This document shows positions 1-10,963 of a DNA stretch of 64,000 nucleotides, piece by piece. The stretch comes from Arachnopeziza araneosa (lineage: Eukaryota > Ascomycota > Leotiomycetes > Helotiales > Arachnopezizaceae): assembly GCA_003988855.1 (NCBI GenBank), contig QYAI01000011.1, positions 186,001 to 250,000 on the forward strand, written 5' to 3'. The notes below the pieces were generated by a model. The model saw nothing but the letters and a program-made list of their open reading frames with translations. It made no database searches and had not been told where the DNA came from. Position 1 is the stretch's first letter. Each line of letters opens with the position of its first letter. The position numbers and the translations under genes are program-made.

Positions 1-364
1 CGAGGCTGACAACTTCTGGAGCTTAGTTTCTGCGCATAATTTCTCCTTTTTCCTTCTTTGTTTCTTGTGAGCTTTTCTGTGGCATCACTGTCTCGCCCTT
101 CAGCTGAAGTAATGTCCCCAATCATGCCGCAAACGGAACGACCCCACGAAAAGTCGTGTCAGGCAGAGCGATAAGAGCTGTACGCCACAAATCTGCGCAT
201 AGATAATAGCAACAGCTGCCGCCCAGACTCAACCATCCTTTTCCCTCGAGTTTCTCGACACGCTTCTTGCCCGATATTTATTTTCTACTTGTGCATCTAC
301 TCACCACTTGTTCTTGTGCAGAAGCAGCGCCTCCAATTCTGTTCTCAAGGCCTCTTCTATCATC
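1..364. other. Upstream region of the proton channel gene
   Basis: No gene is visible. The stretch is pyrimidine-rich just before the first ATG, as is usual for fungal promoters and 5' leaders. It presumably contains the promoter and leader of the proton channel gene, but I cannot identify a specific motif. Confidence 0.5.
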
Positions 365-1137
365 ATGGCATCCCCGCCCCTATCCGATTCCCAGCCTTTG
401 CTACAAGAGCACCACCACAGTGACCATCACTACAATGAACACAATCGTGCCACGCTCCCTCCCAACCGACGCACCAGATTCAAGCGATTCTACTCGGCCG
501 GCCAGCTCTACGTGCAAGAATTCCTTTCTTCCAAGGCCCAGCACTACACGGTCCTGGGTTTGGTCTCGCTTGATCTGCTTGGTATCTTCGCCGACATTAT
601 CATCAACCTGTATCAATGTGATGAGGGGGATACCGATCCTTTGTGGGATGATGTGCGTGAGGCATTGGGAATAGCTGGACTAGTCTTCTCCTGTGTATTC
701 TTGCTCGAATTAATCATGAGCGTATGGGCTTTCGGTTGGAGGTTGGTCTTCTCTCATTTCTTCAGCTGCGTCGATGTTCGCTCATGGGCATTCCTTTCTG
801 TTGTGCATCTATATGTTAACGGGGCAAAACTCCCTTCAGGTATTTCAAATCCTGGTTCCATTCTTTCGACGCAACTGTCATCATTGCTGGTTTCATCGTC
901 GATGTCCTCTTGCACGGTATTCTTGAAGAGGTCGCTTCTCTCGTTATCGTGCTGCGTCTATGGCGCTTCTTCAAGATCATTGAGGAATTCAGTGTCGGTG
1001 CTGAAGAGCAATTGGACCAATTGGAACTGCAAATAGACAGGCTGAAGGAGGAGAATGCTGAATTGAGAGCGCAGCTGAAAAGGCATAATGGAACGGCTGA
1101 CGAGGAAGAGCAAGCCGGGTTGCACAATCAAAATTAG
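365..1137 (+). CDS. Voltage-gated proton channel (Hv1-type)
   Basis: Two exons, 365-741 and 840-1137 (98 nt intron, codon R126 split), give 224 residues. The product is a lone voltage-sensor domain conducting protons across the plasma or an internal membrane. S1 is about residues 62-82 with Asp70 at the place of the family's selectivity aspartate. S2 is about 100-124 with Glu115. S3 begins FDA at 135 and has Asp147. S4 reads LVIVLRLWRFFKII with charges R165, R168 and K171. A heptad-like coiled coil follows at about 180-207, the usual dimerisation segment. The N-terminus has a His-rich stretch at 16-26. The ATG at 365 is the first in frame; upstream in-frame codons lack ATG. Family identity rests on the RLWR signature and single four-helix architecture. 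The third S4 charge is Lys where animal Hv1 has Arg. Confidence 0.9.
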
Positions 1138-1389
1138 TGGTGGAAACTCTCCAGTCGAGAATGGGTTAGGGAATTTTGCACTTCACGGCACATGCAAGGG
1201 AGAGGCAATTGTTAATGCTGCTGTCGATTCTTGTCAACTATACCACACGTAGTGCTTGTATGATACAGCAAAGTCTAACAAGATAAGTATTTCTAAATGT
1301 CGCGTGTATGCAATGGTACCGCAAAACAAAACGCATAATGGATAGTATCTCCGCGGTCTTCGCAACACTTGCTCTCCCGCAGTAGTCTT

Positions 1390-3279
1390 TCAAACACGCC
1401 GAGTCCGTCGCTCCTTGCCAGTTTCTTTTACAGGACTTACAAACGTAACGTGCTTTTCTTTTTCTTCTTTTCTCAGACGCATTGCCTCACTCCCACTGCC
1501 CGCTCGGTTTCGCAGCACGGTTCTCGGGACCACCTTGTCCATCCCGTCATCTTCGATATCAATCTCAGCCACATCGCTCTCCTCATTCTCGTCATCTGAG
1601 CTTCCACTGTCCACATCATCATGATCATCATACTCTCCATCATCGCTGACTAAACTAGGGGCATTATTGCTTGTTATGGTGTGTGGGCTGAGATCAACGA
1701 TTGAGGGTACATCCATCATCTCCATGTCCACGTCAGTCTCGAGGAGCTGGCTCGTGGAGCCATCATGGCGGATATTGGTCAGACGGTTGGGGGGCTTTAC
1801 GGCCGTGCTGATGACTGGAGTTGTGTGAGATAAGTGGGGTGAGATTCCCCCGAGTCCTGCTTGTCGACCATTTCTGCCATCGATACCTTTGGAACTACCG
1901 GGACGTCCAAGTGGAGCTGGAGACATACCCGCTCTGGCTGGCATTCGCATGGGAGGCATAGCCCCTGTGCCATCCAGGCCAAGAGAGTATTGGTGCAAGC
2001 CAGGTGTTCGATCAATATCTTCAGAGTCTTCATCATGGGATGATACCTCATCGAAATCGATGTGCTTCTTAGCTTCGTCAACCATCTCGTGAAGGTCGCC
2101 GCTAAAGCCTTTCCGGCGCATCAGCTCAGAGAGGTGAGGTGCCGCAGATGAAGGAACAAAAGAGCCCTTCGATTTGGATTTGGATTTGGATTTAGAAGGC
2201 GTCGTGGTAGTGGAAGACGGTATGGATTGGATACCTGGCATTTTGCCTTGTGAGAACATCTCCTTTGCTATTTTGATACGTGATAGGATGGTGTTGATGG
2301 TGTCCTTATCAGTAGATGCACTTCTGATAAGAGGATGTACCAGACCACTAGTAGTCGTTGGGCTCTTCTCCTCTCCAATAATACCACCCAGCTCGTCAAT
2401 CTCGATCGGTTGGCCACTAGCAACCGCGGCTTCTTCGTGGCTCTTGAAATCTCGGCGATGAGCAATACGGCAGTGATTGATGAAGCCTTGTGTGCTTGAG
2501 AAGTTCTCACGGTGGCAGTCAATGCACACAAGCTTCACCGTCTGGCCATCACTGCGCTTGAGAACACATGGTCCAGCTTTCTCCTTGGTCTGCGGATAGC
2601 CACTGGATAATGCTTGTAGCTTTTGACCTGTAGATCCTCTTTGTGATCTTGACTTGTTTGCAGGTGTCATACCTTCTGCAAAGCTGTGTCTCGTTGCACG
2701 ACCTTCTAATATAGTCTTTCCAGCACGTGATCCATCAGCGCTTCGTTGCCAATCTCCAGCTCCGTCAAAGTTAGGATCTGGTATAAGCCATTTTGCATAG
2801 TGCCTCGAGTAAGGACCGTCAGCAACTCCAAACGGAGGTGCCCATTGAGGTATACTTTCCGACTGGCGGGTAGCAGGGCCGGTGCCGTTGGTGCCGTTCA
2901 GCATCGACTCAAAAGTCCCCTGAGCTGTAGGATAAGGTATTAAATGACACCGACGAAGTTGCTCCAAAGCAATTTGACACTTCGCTAGTTCTTGGTTGAT
3001 CAAACGAAGTTCGTTGTGCTTCAGCAATATCTCGAGACTGAACTGGGATTCGATGGCGTTGCTGATCAGATCTGGGTCGACGGTTTTCTTTGTTGTTCCA
3101 TTCACCTCAGTCGGACAGCCTGACTCCGGTGCATCACTCAGAGGGGAGTTCGACCTCAGTCTCTTAGAGCTGTAGGATAGATCCTGTCCTAGTTCCGGGG
3201 CGGTCTCACTTTGACTTCGCTTCCTCTTTGACGCGTCGCCAGGAATGATCTCTACTACTGGACGAGTATTGCTCGCCAT
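1390..3279 (-). CDS. ahc1: AHC1-like C2H2 zinc-finger protein, probable ADA histone acetyltransferase complex subunit
   Basis: Single exon, 629 residues from the ATG at 3279. An in-frame ATG at 3360 would add 27 residues, but the MASNTRP start fits better because a basic KRKRSQ tract follows directly. A helical, leucine-rich segment lies at about 75-115. A conserved-looking zinc finger occupies about 250-275, with Cys252, Cys255, His269 and His274 in the order CIDCHRENF...HCRIAH. This resembles the finger of yeast Ahc1, the ADA-specific partner of the Gcn5 module, which is the basis for the call. An SKSKSKSK run is encoded by a TTTGGA repeat near 2172-2200. The C-terminus has a long acidic tract followed by a basic tail ending RRTRRV. 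Expected location is the nucleus. It is convergent with the proton channel gene. An unrelated fungal zinc-finger protein is the main alternative. Confidence 0.7.
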   Translation of the reverse strand: MASNTRPVVEIIPGDASKRKRSQSETAPELGQDLSYSSKRLRSNSPLSDAPESGCPTEVNGTTKKTVDPDLISNAIESQFSLEILLKHNELRLINQELAKCQIALEQLRRCHLIPYPTAQGTFESMLNGTNGTGPATRQSESIPQWAPPFGVADGPYSRHYAKWLIPDPNFDGAGDWQRSADGSRAGKTILEGRATRHSFAEGMTPANKSRSQRGSTGQKLQALSSGYPQTKEKAGPCVLKRSDGQTVKLVCIDCHRENFSSTQGFINHCRIAHRRDFKSHEEAAVASGQPIEIDELGGIIGEEKSPTTTSGLVHPLIRSASTDKDTINTILSRIKIAKEMFSQGKMPGIQSIPSSTTTTPSKSKSKSKSKGSFVPSSAAPHLSELMRRKGFSGDLHEMVDEAKKHIDFDEVSSHDEDSEDIDRTPGLHQYSLGLDGTGAMPPMRMPARAGMSPAPLGRPGSSKGIDGRNGRQAGLGGISPHLSHTTPVISTAVKPPNRLTNIRHDGSTSQLLETDVDMEMMDVPSIVDLSPHTITSNNAPSLVSDDGEYDDHDDVDSGSSDDENEESDVAEIDIEDDGMDKVVPRTVLRNRAGSGSEAMRLRKEEKEKHVTFVSPVKETGKERRTRRV

Positions 3280-6200
3280 CCTATCGCCGTTCTGTCCATT
3301 TACCACCTTGTCGCAACCCCTGGATTCAGTGATCCAAGAAGTAAATCGTAACATTCGCATACAGGATTGATCCTGAGCTCTTTTTGCGGATGGAGCGCGA
3401 CGCAGCGCTTTATGTGCCTGCTTTGCAGAGCTTGCGCAGATGCCTAGGCTACGGGATTGTGATCATGGGTCGCGAATATATCTTTGTTGTTGTGCTTATC
3501 GTTGCTGGTAGTTCTCGCGTCGATCAAAAGACTAGTGTCGCAAAGATGCGCTGACGTCGATGATGCGAAAGGGCCCCTTAAAATGGTCTAGAACAATCGG
3601 ATAATCGTACATGCAGTGAAGAAGAGGTGTGTACAAGAAAGGGTATCAATTACAAGTCGTGTGAAGGGAGTGGCGATAGTCCAAAGGAGTGAATATGGCC
3701 GCGATGGCGCAGAGTTGCGAAAAATGTAGCGGATCTGGGTGTGCAGCAGTTGAGACGAGACAAGACGCTGATAAAGCGGGAAGATGGCGTGCGGGCGCAC
3801 AAGGGCCGGGAAACAAGAAGAAAGATGAAGGTAAGAAGGGGTGGAGATTAATAAAGAGGTAGGTATGAGCAGGTCGGCAAAGTAAAAAGCAAGGGATTAA
3901 AATGGAAAGAAGAGGCTCGGAGGAGGTAGGGAGCAGGAGGTAGGGACGTTGAAGGAGAAGGGGAGTTGTGCGGTATGTGGATGGAGTTTGTTTGGATTTG
4001 CAGTGGGTGATGGGGGGGTGGGAGAGAGAAGAATCACTGGGGGGCCTACGGCTGGGGGCGGAGAAGATTAGGTATTTTCGATTCCTTATGAATTTGCCTC
4101 TTTAGGTCTAGGCGCTGGATTTGATGCGCATTATTACCTTGCATTCCTGCCAGGATCTGGGCTGGCTATCTGAAAGTAAACATGGTGGAGCTCGTGTGGC
4201 GTATCGTGAGAGGGTTTGGAATAGAACGACGCTCGTTCATTGGACCTCTGGTCCTGTAGGGGGCCTCTGCGTGCCGACGTGCGCAGCTTTTATGCAACTC
4301 TTATGCAATGAAACGCCCCGTACCTTGGCCAGGTTTTGTGCGCGCCCAGATGATATCGCTAGGGCATGTGAAGTGAAGGGGTGTCCGCCAGGAGAAGCAA
4401 TGTGGAGAGGTATAAGAACGGGGACGAGCATGCATGCTTCCAAACCTCACATCCGTACGCCACCATCCATACCATCTGGAATCCGAGGTTTCCGACTGCA
4501 ATCCACCGGCCTTCGCACACGATCTAGGTGCTCAGTCTGTTCTGTGAGATGTTGGCCAGGGAGTCCTCTCACGCCAGAGACAACGTATCCAGAGCCACTG
4601 AGTCACGGACAGTGCCGTACACAATGAGGCAAAGCAAACCAAAAATTCGTTGGTTTGGCGGAGGCCGCGCGGTTGCCAACCTCAGAGTAACGAAGAATGC
4701 CCTCGAATCAGAACACAAGCCCTCTTTGAGTCCAACCGCCTGAGGTGGAGGAGGATGCCTCAAGCTTAGGGCCTAAGACAACGCCTTTTGACGTGCTACG
4801 AGGCTGTGTGTGTAACAAGTATTGGTGAACATGGATATAGAGACCACGGAGGCGATGCCTTGCACTAGCCAATATAGCAATCTGCCTCTTTTTGGGTCAT
4901 GACCGAGTACAAGACTTCTGATGCGGGAGATACGAAAAATCAGGATTGCAAGAAAAAGCAATCTAAAACAATACCTTCGTTTTTCTTTGTGTTGTATGCT
5001 GACTCTTAGCCAAAGGCTGATCCCCCCACTTCCGATGCAAGGGTGAGGAGGGCATCTTGACATGTTTTCTCCATGTTCACTTCGTTCTGCCTACAGGAGA
5101 ACCAACAACTATTCCAATTGAGCTGGAATTGAAATATCGGTTCAACGCATCTCCGGAGAGTTTCCTTCCCCATTTATAACAAACTAATCAAACAAAGTAA
5201 ATAATACGGCATCCATGTTCTTGTTTATAAACTAGGCGAAAGGAAAATATCGCACTTGAGTAGGTTTTCTGCAGAGGCCAGCGACTTTGAACACTTTTCA
5301 AGTCGCCCTCGGCGTTCCTCTTTCACCATGCAGTAAAACACCTTGTCTGGTAGAAAAACTCACCAAGAGCCAAGTTTCACTGTGGTTGCCTAGTCTGTGA
5401 CTAGCTTTTAATACTATTTAGAGAAGCTAAAGTTAAAGCAGAACTTTCGGGTTTGCATTCATCATCCTCTCCTTGCTTGAACCTACGCTTAGCTAGGCAG
5501 CAGTCAGTCGTCTATCAAATCTCGGACTCAATCTATCCTATGCACTTATGACTTAATTTTCATGCTAGGTTGAATTTACTAGTATAGCTTCGGCGAGACC
5601 AAGGCGGCAATGTCCAAAATCGTCTCTCAAGCCACCGCGCCTAACCTTCACAATCTAATCAAAGCCAACAAGATGATAACATACTTTGTCATGACTAACA
5701 CCTGACCGATCATCAATCGACAACTATCCTGTTGCGAAGGTTTGTTCTGCTTTGGACTTGCTCGAAGAGCGATGGTGGGAAGACCTTTACAGTAAATCTG
5801 GAACACTGGCCTCATAGTGACAAAAACCGCTAATCTTCTCTCGCATTAGAAATAAACCAAATAGAAACTATCAAGCGCAGGACTCAGAATCACTTCTAAG
5901 AAGCTATCCTCGTATGTCACCTAAGCAACCTTACGTATACAGCGAATGTACCTCGGATCGGTGTGCAAACTTATCCACAAGAAAGTAGTGTGTTAGCTCA
6001 AGGAATACGTCAGTACTATACACCAAGAAAGCTCCTCTGATATCCATCCTAACAAGGTGGCCTCATATCTAAAGGGACGAACGGTTTGTTCTGCGATAAC
6101 AATATAACTAGACGCTCGCAGAATAGGTAACAGAAGTAAATAAAACAATTCAGGTACAAATGATTCGACACGTCTGATACGTTTTGAACAATAGAATCGA

Positions 6201-6588
6201 ATTATGGCTTATCAAAATCTTGTTAACTCAACGCACCTGAGTTGTCATCCGTCGATCTCTCCACTAGGTGCTGTACTGCTCGTCGCTAATAACACCTCTA
6301 AATGAGGTGGACTAAAAACAACATTCAAACCGATTTCTGAGGAGACAAGGTCCAACAATTAAATATAGACAATAAATAGACCCCATTCATTCTATTTAAC
6401 CACATGTTGTAGACATCTGTTGAAATATAAAATGCAACTGTGTGCCATGGATTACTAAACACTCTAATGCACAAATGCCATCTCCCAGCCTCAAGCAACC
6501 GGCGAGGCTGTACTGTGGTTGGTAGCCGATTCAGCCTTGCCAACACTCCGTCAACTTGAATTTTTCCAACAAGTCATCCACGACAATA
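3280..6588. other. 3.3 kb intergenic region without a supported gene
   Basis: Open frames here are short (under 170 codons), mostly start without ATG and show no recognisable protein character. From about 5100 to 6500 the composition becomes more AT-rich. A purine-rich strand runs through about 3800-4050, with a run of seven G near 4010. I see no repeat structure or RNA gene. Confidence 0.5.
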
Positions 6589-7380
6589 ATGGCTCGTACG
6601 AAGGCCAAAAATAGACGTGGCGCCGCTGGCCAGGAATATCGAGAGAACCAAAAAACAAAAGAAGGCAGAGAATTGAACCAGGAAAACAAAAGACTTCGAA
6701 CACGCAAAGCGAAACGCGCTGCTAGGCAAAACGAATCGTCCCTACCATTCACGTCAGAACAGAATGACTCTTCAAACGCCCCGAAAGATACTGCTGAATA
6801 TGAAGGTGTAGCGGAAGATCTAAGTTCGTCAGTCCCACCACTATCGGAGGATATATCCTGGTCAGCAACCCTCAGATCCTCTCCATTCATGAATGATCTG
6901 GGAAAGATGCATTCTATCGCTTCTGTCAGCGTTATAAGCTCTTCCAAGATCCGAAAGAAAGCAACTACATCTCTCGAGCTCCTCTCCGTCTATCCAGCAA
7001 GGACATCTGCTAAATCTGCTGTTGTCGTTCTCTATGCCAAGGCAAGCGTCGCATCCAAGATGATCAGCATTGCAGAAATTGTCAAAAGAGAGATTACAAC
7101 TAAGGGTGGTATGTGGTATCAGTATAGTGAAGCTGGGCAAGTTGTGGAGGAGAGAAAGAAGAAAATCGAAAAGGTGGCTTTGGGAAAGAAAGCAGTCCAC
7201 GGAGGCGATGACGAGCACAATGTTGGGGAGGACATGGATAGCGGGAGCGAGGATTTCGAGACCATGAAAACTCCATTCGAGAGAGCTATTGAGGGCCAAC
7301 CAAAAATAAGAACAGTTCCAACAATGACAATATACTTGTCTAGAGTTCGAATAGAAAGTCTTCGACACGCATTTGGGTAA
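6589..7380 (+). CDS. Alba-domain nucleic-acid-binding protein
   Basis: Single exon, 263 residues from the ATG at 6589. The N-terminus is strongly basic (KNRRG, KRLRTRKAKRAARQ), then a serine-rich acidic spacer leads to an Alba-like fold from about residue 115. The signature is the strand-helix segment ISSSKIRKKAT followed by VVVLYAKASVASKMISIAEIVKREI. A final strand, PTMTIYLSR, sits near the C-terminus, and an acidic insertion (GGDDEHNVGEDMDSGSEDF) precedes it. Alba proteins bind RNA or DNA. In eukaryotes the family includes RNase P/MRP subunits of the Pop6/Rpp20/Rpp25 type and cytosolic mRNA-binding proteins, and I cannot say which applies here. It is convergent with vtc1. Confidence 0.75.
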   Translation: MARTKAKNRRGAAGQEYRENQKTKEGRELNQENKRLRTRKAKRAARQNESSLPFTSEQNDSSNAPKDTAEYEGVAEDLSSSVPPLSEDISWSATLRSSPFMNDLGKMHSIASVSVISSSKIRKKATTSLELLSVYPARTSAKSAVVVLYAKASVASKMISIAEIVKREITTKGGMWYQYSEAGQVVEERKKKIEKVALGKKAVHGGDDEHNVGEDMDSGSEDFETMKTPFERAIEGQPKIRTVPTMTIYLSRVRIESLRHAFG

Positions 7381-7808
7381 GATAACACTTTCTCGTCCTG
7401 ATTGAAATGATTGCCTGTCTTGCTAAATATTGTCCAGTGAACAGACGAATTCGGTAGAAATGCCCAAGAAATGAAAGTCTTCGCGGCACCAACTCTTATG
7501 AGCATTAGGCCTTCGGAGTAGGTGTAAAATACCCATTAGTGGCTATAGTAAAATCGTATGGAAAGTCTTTGCAAATAATTCCAGCCCTTAGCCAGCTAAA
7601 AACGCCGCACCCCATCCACAACGCATTGATAGACGCAGAACCAATTTAACAGCCACCAACAAGTCAACTTCAACCTCCAACCGATTCCTTCTCTACCTCA
7701 CTTATTTACAAATGCTTTGCCAAATGTGCATTTATGGAATACCCTTCACTCAATGCAATCTTTCGTCTGCAGAAATACACACCCCTAGGCTGTCACATCC
7801 GATATCAT
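7381..7808. other. Convergent 3' intergenic spacer
   Basis: This 428 bp stretch lies between the 3' ends of the Alba-domain gene and vtc1 and presumably holds both 3' untranslated regions. No gene or repeat is visible. Confidence 0.5.
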
Positions 7809-8252
7809 CTAAGGATTATCCGCCTTCTCCATTGCGGTTATCCGAAGCACAAAGTTCACCGCAACGGCAACAATCAAAGAGATGGCAAGAACAGTTGGAC
7901 CAATCTTATCATCAAATCCGGCTTGTCCCCTTTGTCTAATCGATCGAGCTCTCCAGTGATATGTGTATAGAGCATAAATCATTCCCGCAACTGCAACAGC
8001 GGTGAAGACGATTGCCGAAATGAATGCAGGTCTGTCACCAAAGTTCAACATGCCAACAGCAAGAGCACCAAGTACAACAGTGAAGTTGAGCCATGATAAG
8101 AAAGTACGCTCGTTTGCAAAGAAGACTTTTGGTTCAACTCGGGTTGGGAGGGCAATCCGTTTGCCTGAGAAGAGCATTAGCAAGCTTCACTCACAAAAAC
8201 AACTGCAATTGAACAAACCCGGAGCAGACTGAAGGAGGGGTTGGCTAGACAT
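7809..8252 (-). CDS. vtc1: Vacuolar transporter chaperone subunit 1 (polyphosphate polymerase complex)
   Basis: Two exons on the minus strand, 8252-8219 and 8164-7809, with a 54 nt intron splitting the glycine of SAPGKRIALPT. The product is 129 residues, the same length as yeast Vtc1. It starts MSSQPLLQ, continues with the conserved RIALPTRVEPKVFFANERTF, and has three membrane helices at about 35-52, 58-79 and 103-122 (DUF202 fold). Vtc1 is the small membrane subunit of the VTC complex, which makes polyphosphate from ATP and translocates it into the vacuole. It contributes the transmembrane channel, while the catalytic VTC domain is in Vtc4, which is not in this window. Splicing is required: the unspliced frame lacks the normal N-terminus. 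A CACGTG element lies about 350 bp upstream. Confidence 0.95.
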
Positions 8253-8860
8253 GATCAAGTTGCTGTCCAACAAGCTTCACGTAACCTTGATTGTCAGTCA
8301 GCAGAGTACGTTTTCCAGCGGAAGGAATTGGACTTACTAAATTGATAAATTGATAAATTGAAGATACTTGCACGGTCTCGTGAGATGTTGTTTAAGGTAA
8401 GGAACTCCAAAGGTGGAGTACCTAGCTTTTCCGAGCAAAAGCTTTCAAGCTCAAGCAGGAGCGATGAAGTGGGGCAATGAACGTGGTCCGCAGTCAGCAT
8501 ATGATTCGTTGCTATTGAATGCCTGGTTATTATGTAATTAGAGCCTAAGGCATCCTATTCTAGGTACTCCCGTCCCGCCTTTCCCTTTTTCGGAGTAAAT
8601 GCACGTGACTCGGCCGGGGGCACGAGGCCAGGAGAGATTCAAGGTGACCTCGAGCATTGTTACTCTTGTGTTCGATCCAGGAATAACCCACTTGAATTTC
8701 GTAGCTCTCCGGACAATATGGCTACTCCATCTACCACTCCTGTAGGAGTTCTCCCCCCTATACTGTAGATAAATCCCAGCTAACCAATATGTGAAGCCAA
8801 TTTCCTACACGCGGCTGAAGCAAATCGCAACTGACGTACGTTCCTATTGAAGCCTTCGTT
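8253..8860. other. Divergent intergenic region upstream of vtc1
   Basis: This is shared by vtc1 (minus) and the small hypothetical gene (plus). The only motif I can name is CACGTG at 8602-8607. A short GATAAATT duplication sits near 8341-8358. No gene is seen. Confidence 0.5.
8602..8607. promoter_or_regulatory. CACGTG E-box upstream of vtc1
   Basis: The palindrome CACGTG, in the context GCACGTGAC, is 350 bp upstream of the vtc1 start. In yeasts this is the core site of the bHLH factor Pho4, and VTC genes belong to the PHO regulon there. Neurospora NUC-1 binds a similar site. That makes phosphate control plausible, but other bHLH proteins (Cbf1 type) recognise the same hexamer. Confidence 0.4.
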
Positions 8861-9369
8861 ATGGGTTACCTTACTAAGAGTGAGTTTGGACAGGCCTGTC
8901 AAAATGCTTTAGGAAGTGCCGAGTTTTACGAACACTCGAAAACAGAAACCTGGAATACAGCCATCATTGTTTGTTTACAGTCTCTGTTTTAAACAACACT
9001 CCACTGACTGGACCTTGACAGAATTCGATCCTCCGTTCTCTAATCTCAGAATCATCCCCAGCTGGTGGATCGCCGTCTTACAAATATGCTGTCAATAGTA
9101 CAATCATCCAACATCTTGTGCCTACCTCTGCCCTTCAACGAGCTAAGGCAACCCCGGAAAGCACTGCTGCCAAATCTGAAGAGGCTGCTGAGGTCAAGAA
9201 TGAAGCGACAGGCCCTGATGGAAAGCCGCATGTTGGTAGGAGGGGAATGCATAGCGCTACGGGCGCGTACTGGAACGAGAAAACTGATGGCATGTGGAGC
9301 TTCAAGTATGAAGGAGGCGAGAACAAGGGGTTGGACGTCGTTATCAGCGTGATCTGGATTGCGATATAA
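8861..9369 (+). CDS. Small hypothetical protein, spliced
   Basis: Tentative two-exon model: 8861-8879 and 9062-9369, with a 182 nt intron with a GTGAGT donor and CCAG acceptor, giving 108 residues. The predicted start is MGYLTK and the downstream exon reads TGGSPSYKYAVNST, then an alanine/lysine/glutamate-rich stretch. The C-terminal part is rich in Gly and aromatic residues (TGAYWNEKTDGMWSFKYEGG) and the end is hydrophobic (LDVVISVIWIAI). Support is the open frame through the second exon and matching splice phases. I do not recognise the family. The first exon is short and could be wrong; the second exon is the better-supported part. Confidence 0.4.
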
Positions 9370-10138
9370 CATGACATACTCTGGTGTTCTGGGAGATACC
9401 TATGCATTGCAGGGCGAGGAAGTCAAAATCATGATCTTATGCTTGTGGGTTTTTTTCGGCCATCATGGCAGTCAGGTGTACAAATTGTCGATTTAACACT
9501 TCTGTGGTTCGTGAGAGTAGAACGGAATTATCGGGCTTCTTGTTGGATACATTTTGAAACTTGAAAGCTCCAGCTCGGCTTCCCAAATCTGGGATACTTC
9601 AAAGGCAGGACCCGAGGGACAAGAAACAAGCTTCTCTGGCACAGAAGCAATTGCTTTGCCTCTTCCTCTTCCTCTTCACGAATTGTTGGACAACCTTTAT
9701 TGAGAAATCTTAGGCAACTATGATGCTTCTAGACTATTTGAACATCCCCACTAGATTTGGAGTAGCATAATAAAGGTTCTTGGAGATTCACAGACCATAG
9801 AATTTCCTAGGCACTAAGGTGAGTTGCAACAAAGTGGATAAGGAGACATGAATAGACGCCTCACACTTTTGCTGTTCTCATTTGTTTTTACGGATTCACT
9901 CTTCGTGAAGAGAAATTTGCACCTGTAATTCTGCCGATTAACAATTACAGCAAATTCTATTCACCTCTAATCGGCAATCGAAGGCCGGTTTGGGGCCGTT
10001 AAAAATTTCTTACACCCAGGCTGATACATAAACATTGGCGCCCTCGACTCACGAGTGTATTTACGTATCGAAGTTTGGGTTTATCTTGATGATCCTCAAT
10101 TTCTGACTCGGCCCTGAAGAAGCACACTCACAGCCGAA
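9370..10138. other. Intergenic region
   Basis: 769 bp between the small hypothetical gene and the first F-box gene. A TTCCTCTTCCTCTTC microrepeat lies near 9662-9677. No gene is recognised. Confidence 0.5.
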
Positions 10139-10963
10139 ATGGATACCATGTAAGTAACTATTTGGAGAGTGGTTTGGCATCATAGGCTGTTCTTTGTCTC
10201 ACACCCCACTAGAGACCCATTATCCTTCCGCCGCCTTGTTTCCTACCTTGACCGCGAGAGCGCGAGCTCTTTGAGGTTAACATGCCGTCACCTTGCCATG
10301 TATTCTCAAGGACTTACCTTCGCTCCATCGACAGCCTTGCTCACTCCCGCCACAACAATAACAACAACAGTCTCCACCAATGCAGATTATGATTCGAGGC
10401 CCCTCTCCAGCAGTGGAACCGACATGACTACGATTTCAGGAGATCATGAGTGGCAATTTCACATTGCTTCCGGAATATCTCGGCGAATATCACAGCTACC
10501 AGTTCGTTCTACCGGCTTTACTCTTCCTACTCTCCCTGCTGAACTACAGCTTGAGATCTTTAGCTATCTGGACAAGATCGATTCATGCTGCCTTGGTCTC
10601 TCTGCGCCTAATCTCTATGTCGTTTATCGGGAACTTCATGGCACGAAGATGCCGCTAAACACCCGTCGTAACGGTTCCAACTCTCTTGAGTCTGCTTGGG
10701 AGGTTGTTGGCAAGCAAGAGTGCACTCAATGTGGTATGTACCGCTGTGAGCTTCACCAACACATCAAATCATGGATGCCGAAAGCATTAGAATACTGCAC
10801 TCTGAGACAGAACTTTGGCCCCCAAACCAAGGAGGATGCCAGAGCTACCTGTCATCTTGGCAAATCTAGCAAATCAAGACGATGTGGCAGGCACACACAG
10901 AGGGCCACAACGATCCACCAGGATAATCCTATTGTCAACTCAGAAGTGGCGAACCAGGTGTGA
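10139..10963 (+). CDS. F-box domain protein
   Basis: Two exons, 10139-10149 and 10213-10963, with a 63 nt intron (GTAAGT donor, CTAG acceptor), give 253 residues beginning MDTIDPLSFRRLVSYLDRES. The sequence holds an F-box-like N-terminal helix pair and a clearer F-box at about residues 113-150 (LPTLPAELQLEIFSYLDKID then CCLGLSAPNLY). A Thr-rich linker separates them. C-terminal Cys and His residues (CTQCGMYRCELH, CGRHTQR) match those seen in lineage-expanded ascomycete F-box proteins. F-box proteins recruit targets to SCF ubiquitin ligases through Skp1; the target is unknown. The stop at 10961 may be bypassed by splicing: a further open frame encoding one membrane helix continues to 11327. 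It lies tail to tail with a second F-box gene. Confidence 0.7.

Noticed and set aside
4121..4627. 168-codon plus-strand open frame
   Set aside because: Composition is not protein-like, there is no domain and no supporting splice context; overlapping minus-strand frames are equally long.
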